Assembly: GCA_035534455.1 (NCBI GenBank)
Contig: DATLRV010000012.1
Location: 9,708-73,707, forward strand
Direction: 5' to 3'
From: JAJYVT01 sp035534455
Lineage (GTDB): Bacteria; Actinomycetota; Acidimicrobiia; Acidimicrobiales; RAAP-2
Length of the DNA: 64,000 nucleotides
A model generated the notes under the pieces. That model saw nothing but the letters and a program-made list of their open reading frames with translations. It searched no databases and was not told where the DNA came from. Every line of letters starts with the position of its first letter. Position 1 is the first letter of the stretch. Both the position numbers and the translations under genes were made by a program. Shown piece by piece: positions 58,866-64,000 of this stretch.

Positions 58866-59663
58866 ATGGACCATCTGCTGCGTTCGCACGCCCCGCTGAC
58901 CGACGAGGCGTGGTCGCGCATCGACGACGAGGCGCGCGAGCGGCTCGCTCCGGCCCTCGCAGGACGAAAGCTGGTCGATTTCTCGGGGCCGCTCGGATGG
59001 CAGCACTCTGGCACCGACGTCGGCCGGGCCACGCCGATCTCGGCACCTTCCCCCGGACTGGCGGCACGTCGCCGCGTGGTGCTCCCGCTCGTCGAGCTGC
59101 GCGCGCCGTTCGCGCTCTCGATCGGAGAGCTCGAGGACGCCGCCCGCGGCGCCCTCGACGTCGACCTCGGCACGCTCGACGCCGCGGCCAAGTCGATCGC
59201 GCACGCCGAGAACGCCGCCCTCTTCCACGGCTGGGCGGACGCGGAGATCCGCGGGATCGCCGACGCCTCACCGCACGAGAAGCTCACGCTCGGACCGGAC
59301 GTCCGCGACTGCCCCGGCCGGATCGCGTCGGCAGTCGCGTCGCTCCTGTCTGCGGGGGTCAACGGCCCGTTCGGACTTGCCCTCGGGCCCGACGGCTACA
59401 CGGGGGTGGTCGAGACGACCGAGCACGGGAGGCCGGTGGCCGACCATCTCCGCGAGATCCTCGGAGGTCCGATCGTACGGGCCCCCGGCGTCAACGGGGC
59501 GGTGGTGGTGAGCCTGCGCGGCGGCGACTTCCTCTTCGAATCCGGCGAGGACCTCTCGGTCGGCTACACCCACCATGATGCGGAGCTCGTGCACCTGTAC
59601 CTGGAGGAGTCGTTCAGCTTCCGCATCGTCTCGCCTGACGCGGCGATCGCACTTACCACCTAG
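58866..59663 (+). CDS. Encapsulin shell protein, family 1
   Basis: About 265 residues with the HK97-like encapsulin fold: SHAPLTDEAWSRIDDEARER, LAPALAGRKLVDFSGPLGWQ (N-terminal cargo-binding helix and P-domain), AAKSIAHAENAALFHGW, GPFGLALGPDGYTGVVE, GAVVVSLRGGDFLFESGEDL and HLYLEESFSFRIVSP at the C-terminus. It self-assembles into a nanocompartment. Together with the ferritin-like cargo gene just before, this is an iron-storage encapsulin operon. ATG 58866 follows GAGGAGG. Confidence 0.95.
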   Translation: MDHLLRSHAPLTDEAWSRIDDEARERLAPALAGRKLVDFSGPLGWQHSGTDVGRATPISAPSPGLAARRRVVLPLVELRAPFALSIGELEDAARGALDVDLGTLDAAAKSIAHAENAALFHGWADAEIRGIADASPHEKLTLGPDVRDCPGRIASAVASLLSAGVNGPFGLALGPDGYTGVVETTEHGRPVADHLREILGGPIVRAPGVNGAVVVSLRGGDFLFESGEDLSVGYTHHDAELVHLYLEESFSFRIVSPDAAIALTT

Positions 59664-59677
59664 GCCGAAGTACTTCG
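59664..59677. other. Perfect 14-bp palindrome after encapsulin stop
   Basis: CCGAAGTACTTCGG directly follows the encapsulin TAG and is embedded in GGCCGAAGTACTTCGGTCC. It has no loop, so is a poor terminator; it could be a regulator site. It resembles the DosR half-sites (CTTCGGTCC) but is not counted among the boxes. Confidence 0.4.
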
Positions 59678-59776
59678 GTCCAGGCGTCCTCACACCCGCG
59701 ACACGCCGGCCCTCCCGGGCGGGCGCGGGCGTCCATCGTCGCGGGGCGCCGCGGTCCCGCACGCAAATGGTTGCTC

Positions 59777-59790
59777 GGGACCAATGGCCC
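59777..59790. promoter_or_regulatory. DosR-like box, distal site of cytochrome b
   Basis: GGGACCAATGGCCC matches 11 of 14 core positions and its flanks (TC before, GAA after) fit the longer 20-base DosR consensus at five of six flanking positions. Paired with the site at 59800, 23 bases centre to centre. Confidence 0.65.
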
Positions 59791-59799
59791 GAACGGCCG

Positions 59800-59813
59800 G
59801 GGACCTAAGGCCC
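59800..59813. promoter_or_regulatory. DosR-like box, proximal site of cytochrome b
   Basis: GGGACCTAAGGCCC matches 12 of 14 core positions, including the central AT-rich WWA. It ends 99 bases before the cytochrome b ATG. Two sites two turns apart in an otherwise empty 249-base gap make this the clearest promoter of the set. Confidence 0.7.
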
Positions 59814-59912
59814 TATCTGGGCACCCCGACGGACCGTCACGCTGGGAGCCACCGGCGAATCCGCGCCGGACGTCCACCGTGGCGCCGTCCGAGGACGGCA
59901 GAGGGGGTCCTC

Positions 59913-61853
59913 ATGGCTGGGGCAGTGCAGTTGGCGGTCAACCTGGACGCTCCGGGAAGCTACGTCCACTGGAACATCTTCACGATGTCGGTGGCCAACC
60001 TGGCATTGATCCTGGTGATGGTCGCCATCTTCGGCGTTGCGCTCCTCGTGCCGTTCCCGATCGGACGGCGCCACCGCGAGGACGACGCCGCAGACGATCA
60101 CGTCGTGACGAAGGGGGCGACACGCACAGGCGTGGCGCTCGTGAGCGGCGCCGACGGGGACTCCGACGCCGGGATGTGGACGGCAAAGGTACGGCGGGCC
60201 GGCCTCCGGCTGCTCCCGCCGGGAAAGCTCCTTCCTGACCGCCAGCCGGCGTACGTGCGCTCGTGGATCTACGTCTTCGGCGTCGCGACGCTGGCCTCCC
60301 TCGTCGTCGCGATCGTGTCGGGTTTCGCCCTTGCCCTCGGCGGGCCGGACTGGTGGCGCTACGACACGGTCGGCCACTTCTTCAACAGCCTCCACCTGTG
60401 GAGCGTGGAGATGTTCATGGCCTTCATGGTGATCCACCTCTGGGGAAAGTTCTGGATGGCGGCCTGGCGTGGACGCCGGTGGCTGACGTGGGTGAGCGGC
60501 GTGGTGGCCTTCCTGGCCTCCGTCATCGAGTGCTTCACGGGCTACGTGTCCCAGCAGAACTTCGACTCGCAGTGGATCTCCGCCAGCGGCAAGGACGCCT
60601 TCAACGCCACCGGCGTGGGGTCGTTCTTCAATCCCATGAACTTCGGCCAGATGCTCATGTGGCACATCGTCCTCGTGCCGCTCGTCCTCGTGGCGATCGT
60701 CGGCGCGCACGTCCTCTTGGTGCGGGTGCGCGGCGTGAGCCATCCCTTGCCCGTGCGGCCGGGCCGGGGGAGCCGCGCGCGCCGTGCGGCGGCTGCGTCC
60801 GACGCGGCGGAGTGGCGCGGGCCGACGCGGCGCTACGACATCTTGAAGGAGGCGGGCATCGCCGGCGTGGTGGTCCTGGTGCTCGTGGTGGTCCTGGCGT
60901 CCGTGCTGTCGTCGCCGAACGTTCCGTCCGTGACCATCCAGAGCTGGTCCCACGCCACACCGGGGGACTTCATGGCGACGAGCGCCGCCGAGCTGGCCTA
61001 CACGAGCGAGACCGCGACCTACGGGCCGCCGTACAACAACACAGGGACACCGGCGGGTTCGGGGATGGTGCAGAAGATCGTCGTCTCCTGGCAGCAGCTC
61101 GCTGGCGTGCGCCAGCCGGTCGACTCCGCCAAGACGTTCGTGCTCTCGCCACTGTCGACGCGTGCGACGGGCAACCCGGCGCTGCGTCAGGCGCTCCGCC
61201 GGTACGAGGCGGCGACGAAGGCGCAGCAGACGAAGTGGGCGAGTGCCTACCTGAAGGTGGTGTCGCACGTCACCTTCGCCGGCGGCGTGCCGTCGGTGCC
61301 CAAGGCGGCGGACGGTCCCGTGCCGCGGCTCATGGCACAGGAGCTCACAATGGCGCGCTCGGGTGCGCTCGACGCAGCTCTCGTGGCCAAGCACCAGTTC
61401 TACGGCACCAACTTCACCGAGCCGCTCCTCTTCCTCGAGGACGGCGGCTACTTCAGCGCCGTGGGCCAGCGGCTCCATCTCCTCGGGACACAGTGGGGCG
61501 TCATGAACGAGACCGGGGGGTACCCCGGCCAGCCGTGGCTGTGGCTGTACGACCTGTGGTACCAGGTCCCAGGGTTCCGCACATCGTCGAACGTCGACTT
61601 GATCGCCGTCTACATGACCGGCATCGCGACGGTCCTTCTCCTTGCCGTCCCGTTCGTCCCTGGCCTCCGTGACGTTCCGCGGTACGTGCCCATTCACCGG
61701 CTGGTGTGGCGCGCGTGGAACCGCAGGGACGGTGGCGGGGCGGGGCCGGGAGGCGGGGCGGGGCCGGGCGGCGGCGCGGATGCGCGCGTCCCTGGCGCCA
61801 AGGACGCCGAGCTCCCGGCGTTCAGCGGTGCGAGTCGGGATGGGCCAGGGTGA
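59913..61853 (+). CDS. Cytochrome b/b6-type membrane protein with extra C-terminal domain
   Basis: About 646 residues. The four haem ligands are present: NSLHLWSVEMFMAFMVIHLW in one helix (H-x13-H) and MWHIVLVPLVLVAIVGAH in another (H-x14-H). Further helices precede (VANLALILVMVAIFGVALLV, GVATLASLVVAIVSGFALAL) and follow (AGVVVLVLVVVLASVLS). A soluble domain of about 200 residues lies before a last helix ending PGLRDVPRYVPIHRLVW, which resembles the end of QcrB. No Rieske, cytochrome c or other complex III gene is adjacent. ATG 59913 follows AGAGGGGGT. Confidence 0.85.
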   Translation: MAGAVQLAVNLDAPGSYVHWNIFTMSVANLALILVMVAIFGVALLVPFPIGRRHREDDAADDHVVTKGATRTGVALVSGADGDSDAGMWTAKVRRAGLRLLPPGKLLPDRQPAYVRSWIYVFGVATLASLVVAIVSGFALALGGPDWWRYDTVGHFFNSLHLWSVEMFMAFMVIHLWGKFWMAAWRGRRWLTWVSGVVAFLASVIECFTGYVSQQNFDSQWISASGKDAFNATGVGSFFNPMNFGQMLMWHIVLVPLVLVAIVGAHVLLVRVRGVSHPLPVRPGRGSRARRAAAASDAAEWRGPTRRYDILKEAGIAGVVVLVLVVVLASVLSSPNVPSVTIQSWSHATPGDFMATSAAELAYTSETATYGPPYNNTGTPAGSGMVQKIVVSWQQLAGVRQPVDSAKTFVLSPLSTRATGNPALRQALRRYEAATKAQQTKWASAYLKVVSHVTFAGGVPSVPKAADGPVPRLMAQELTMARSGALDAALVAKHQFYGTNFTEPLLFLEDGGYFSAVGQRLHLLGTQWGVMNETGGYPGQPWLWLYDLWYQVPGFRTSSNVDLIAVYMTGIATVLLLAVPFVPGLRDVPRYVPIHRLVWRAWNRRDGGGAGPGGGAGPGGGADARVPGAKDAELPAFSGASRDGPG

Positions 61854-62817
61854 GGAGGAACTGCCCTTCCTCCGCGCCCCACTGGTGGTCGACGGCGAAG
61901 CCGCACCGGGTCAGCTCCGTGGCGATCCCCGACGGGGTGAACTTGGCGCTGATCTCGGTGAGCAGCTCCTCGTCGCGCGCGAAGGGGACGGTGAGGCCAA
62001 GCGCGCCGATATGCACCAGGTGGTCGCGATCTGCGCGCAGGCGCATCTCGATCCACTGCGCCAGGGGGTCCCAGCGGACGACATGCCCAAAGCGCTCGGG
62101 CACGAAATCGGCGTCGAGCTCGCGGTTGACGACGCGCAGGACGTTCAGGTTGAAGCGGGCGGTCACCCCGGCTGCGTCGTCGTAGGCGGCGAGGATCCTC
62201 GCCTCGTCCTTGACGAGGTCCGCCCCGATCAGGAAATGGTCGGCCGCCGACATCGTGGCGCGCAACGCCGAGAGGAAGCGGCGGCGCTGGGCGGGGACCA
62301 GGTTGCCGATGGTGCCGCCGAGGAACGCGACCAGCCGCCTGCCCGTGCGGGGGATCTCACCGAGATGGCGGTGGAAGTCGCCGACGACCGCATGGACCGC
62401 CAGTCCGTCGTACTCGCGGGCGAGCGTCCCGGCGGCGTCCTCGAGGAAGTCTGCGCTGACGTCGAAGGGGACGTACGTGCGGAGTCCCCCGGTCTGCGCC
62501 AGGGCATCGAGGAGCAGGCGGGTCTTCTCGCACGCTCCGGCGCCGAGCTCGACCAGCGTGTCCGAGCCGGTGATCGCGGCGACGTCGGCCGAGTGACAGC
62601 CCAGGAGCCGGCGCTCCGCCCGGGTCGGGTAGTACTCGGGCAGGCCCGTGATCTCCTCGAAGAGCTTGCTGCCGGCCTCGTCGTAGAACCACGTCGGGGG
62701 CATCGACTTGTGGGCGGCGCCCAGCCCGGACCGAACGTCGCGCTCCAGCGCAGCCCGAAGGTCGCCTGGTTCGATGTGGACGTCGACGGTGAACGCGGGA
62801 AAGACGGACGTCGTCAC
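61822..62817 (-). CDS. egtD: L-histidine N-alpha-methyltransferase EgtD
   Basis: About 331 residues of the ergothioneine pathway enzyme that trimethylates histidine to hercynine. Motifs: SMPPTWFYDEAGSKLFEEIT, GLPEYYPTRAERRLL, SAM motif TLVELGAGACEKTRLLLDAL, PFDVSADFL, VAFLGGTIGNLVP and GADLVKDEARILAAYDDAAG, then NVLRVVNRELDADF. GTG 62817 lies two bases after the egtB stop, so the two are coupled. Its 3' end overlaps the convergent cytochrome b gene by 32 bases. Confidence 0.96.
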   Translation of the reverse strand: MTTSVFPAFTVDVHIEPGDLRAALERDVRSGLGAAHKSMPPTWFYDEAGSKLFEEITGLPEYYPTRAERRLLGCHSADVAAITGSDTLVELGAGACEKTRLLLDALAQTGGLRTYVPFDVSADFLEDAAGTLAREYDGLAVHAVVGDFHRHLGEIPRTGRRLVAFLGGTIGNLVPAQRRRFLSALRATMSAADHFLIGADLVKDEARILAAYDDAAGVTARFNLNVLRVVNRELDADFVPERFGHVVRWDPLAQWIEMRLRADRDHLVHIGALGLTVPFARDEELLTEISAKFTPSGIATELTRCGFAVDHQWGAEEGQFLLTLAHPDSHR

Positions 62818-62819
62818 GC

Positions 62820-64000
62820 TCAAAGGTCCCGTGCGAGACGGACGCCGCTGAACGCCCAGCGCGCCGAGGTGGGAAAGAAGTTTCGGTAGGTGGTCCGGGC
62901 GTGACCCGGGGGGGTGATGCTCGCGCTCCCCCGTAGGACCTGCTGGTTGACCATGAACTTCCCGTTGTACTCGCCCACGGCGCCCACGGCGGGGCGGAAC
63001 CCCGGGTAGGGGCCGTAGCTGCTCGACGTCCATTGCCACACCGCACCGAAGAACCCTCCCCCCGCGATCGCCGTGGGGTGGAGCGCGAACGACGCCTCGC
63101 CCGGCACCGCTGCCGGCTCTGCCCGCGACGCCGATGCCTCCCACTCGACTTCGGTGGGCAGCCGCGCGCCGCTCCAACGTGCAAAGGCGTCGGCTTCGAA
63201 GTAGCTGACGTGGACCACCGGCTCGGCGGCGTCGACGGGCCGGAAGCCGTCGAGGGTGAACACGAAGGCGTCCTGTCCGTCGAGCTCCCAGTAGAGCGGT
63301 GCCCGCCACTGCTGGTCCTGGACGGCCGCCCAGCCCTCCGAGAGCCAGAGCTCTGGTCGTGCGTAGCCACCGTCCTCGATGAACTCCAGCCACTCGCCGC
63401 AGGTCGCCGGGCGGCGGGCGAGCGCGAAGGGGATCGTCAACGCGTGGTGGCGCGGCGTCTCGTTGTCGAACGAGAACCCTCCACCTTCGTGCCCGATCTC
63501 GACGGCGCCGCCCGGGTGCTCGGTCCATTCGATCTTCGCAACCTCTGCGCCGGCTTGCGCCGGGCCGGGAGCCTGGTGGCCGGAAGACGGCGAGGAGCGG
63601 TACGAGGGACGCAGCGGGTTCTTCGACAGGACGTGCTTGACGTCCATGAGGAGAAGCTCTTGATGCTGTTGCTCGTGGTTGATGCCGAGCTCGACGAGGT
63701 CGAGGGCCTCCTCGGCGAGGGGCATGTCGAAGAGTCGAGCCATCGCCTCGTCCACGTGGTGACGGTAGGTCGCCACCTCGTCGATCCCGGGTCTCGACAG
63801 GACCCCGCGTTCGGGCCTCGGGTGCCTGGCGCCGACCGCTTCGTAGTACGAATTGAAGAGGTACGCGTACATCGGGTGGTGCTGCTCGTAGCCGGAGAGC
63901 TCGGGCATGAGGAGGAACGTCTCGAAGAACCACGACGTGTGCCCGCGGTGCCATTTGGTGGGGCTCGCGTCGGGCATGGACTGCACCGTCTGGTCCTCGG
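62820..64000 (-). CDS. egtB: Ergothioneine sulfoxide synthase EgtB (5' end outside window)
   Basis: The C-terminal 393 or so residues of EgtB, which joins hercynine to gamma-glutamylcysteine or cysteine with O2. A DinB-like N-terminal part has EDQTVQSMPDASPTKWHRGH and the iron ligands HxxxE-type in GINHEQQHQELLLMD; the FGE-sulfatase-like part has LPTEVEWEASA, GAVWQWTSSSYGPYPGF, NGKFMVNQQVLRGSAS and TYRNFFPTSARWAFSGVRLA. The frame is open to the last base and the usual N-terminus precedes it, so the start lies beyond 64000. Confidence 0.95.
   Translation of the reverse strand, partial: EDQTVQSMPDASPTKWHRGHTSWFFETFLLMPELSGYEQHHPMYAYLFNSYYEAVGARHPRPERGVLSRPGIDEVATYRHHVDEAMARLFDMPLAEEALDLVELGINHEQQHQELLLMDVKHVLSKNPLRPSYRSSPSSGHQAPGPAQAGAEVAKIEWTEHPGGAVEIGHEGGGFSFDNETPRHHALTIPFALARRPATCGEWLEFIEDGGYARPELWLSEGWAAVQDQQWRAPLYWELDGQDAFVFTLDGFRPVDAAEPVVHVSYFEADAFARWSGARLPTEVEWEASASRAEPAAVPGEASFALHPTAIAGGGFFGAVWQWTSSSYGPYPGFRPAVGAVGEYNGKFMVNQQVLRGSASITPPGHARTTYRNFFPTSARWAFSGVRLARDL

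Overview
The window is high-GC DNA with dense, mostly co-directional gene pairs, GTG/ATG starts with GGAGG-type ribosome sites and many 4-bp stop/start overlaps. Gene content points to an actinobacterium: a DevR/DevS (DosR-type) two-component pair, ergothioneine genes egtB/egtD, an MhuD-type haem-degrading monooxygenase, a GAAC-N4-GTTC LexA-type operator, a stand-alone ligase D-type polymerase with an ATP-dependent ligase, and DUF2630. The mix (two FtsH, phosphoketolase plus acetate kinase, encapsulated ferritin, long PutA fusion) would fit a deep-branching, Acidimicrobiia-like lineage, but that placement is inference. I see no rRNA, tRNA, CRISPR array, transposase or phage gene.

Region by region. 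0-10 kb: small enzymes (DUF1801, cupin, trypsin-like protease, prolyl oligopeptidase, methyltransferases, HIT), a broken DinB-type gene, and an ice-binding-domain surface protein with its own sortase. 10-14.5 kb: DNA repair block (5'-3' exonuclease, ATP-dependent ligase, LigD-type polymerase, Tag glycosylase). 14.4-19.6 kb: a tandem-repeat micro-protein, FtsH, an APH-fold kinase, two conserved hypotheticals, PdxH. 19.6-28.6 kb: bifunctional PutA, EamA exporter, two coupled membrane proteins, an SDR, SixA and a PQQ-propeller protein. 28.6-33.9 kb: AlkB behind a LexA-type box, an acyl-CoA synthetase remnant, then divergent phosphoketolase and acetate kinase. 34-40 kb: MarR regulator, ABC exporter, GH3 lipoprotein, rhodanese/metallo-beta-lactamase sulfur enzyme.

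35.6-59.9 kb holds the most coherent system. A DevR-like response regulator whose DNA-recognition helix is almost identical to mycobacterial DosR, and a DevS-like kinase with the GAF histidine that binds haem in DosS, sit among genes whose mycobacterial counterparts belong to the DosR dormancy regulon: Hsp20, universal stress proteins, an Rv0571c-like phosphoribosyltransferase/hydrolase and an Rv2004c-like kinase. Palindromes close to the DosR box (GGGACTWWAGTCCC) lie in front of an ABC transporter, an avidin-like gene and Hsp20, FtsH2 and a sigma factor, a membrane protein, and a cytochrome b; several are paired. The island also contains a GNAT acetyltransferase/HDAC-type deacetylase/universal stress protein operon, MhuD, Lon, and an encapsulin nanocompartment with its ferritin cargo. 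I read this as a hypoxia/redox dormancy regulon that handles protein quality control, protein acetylation, iron storage and a dedicated cytochrome b.

The right end carries egtD and the 3' part of egtB (its start lies beyond the window), for ergothioneine synthesis. Bases 1-195 hold no gene I can support. Most long open frames opposite real genes are high-GC antisense artefacts and were left out.
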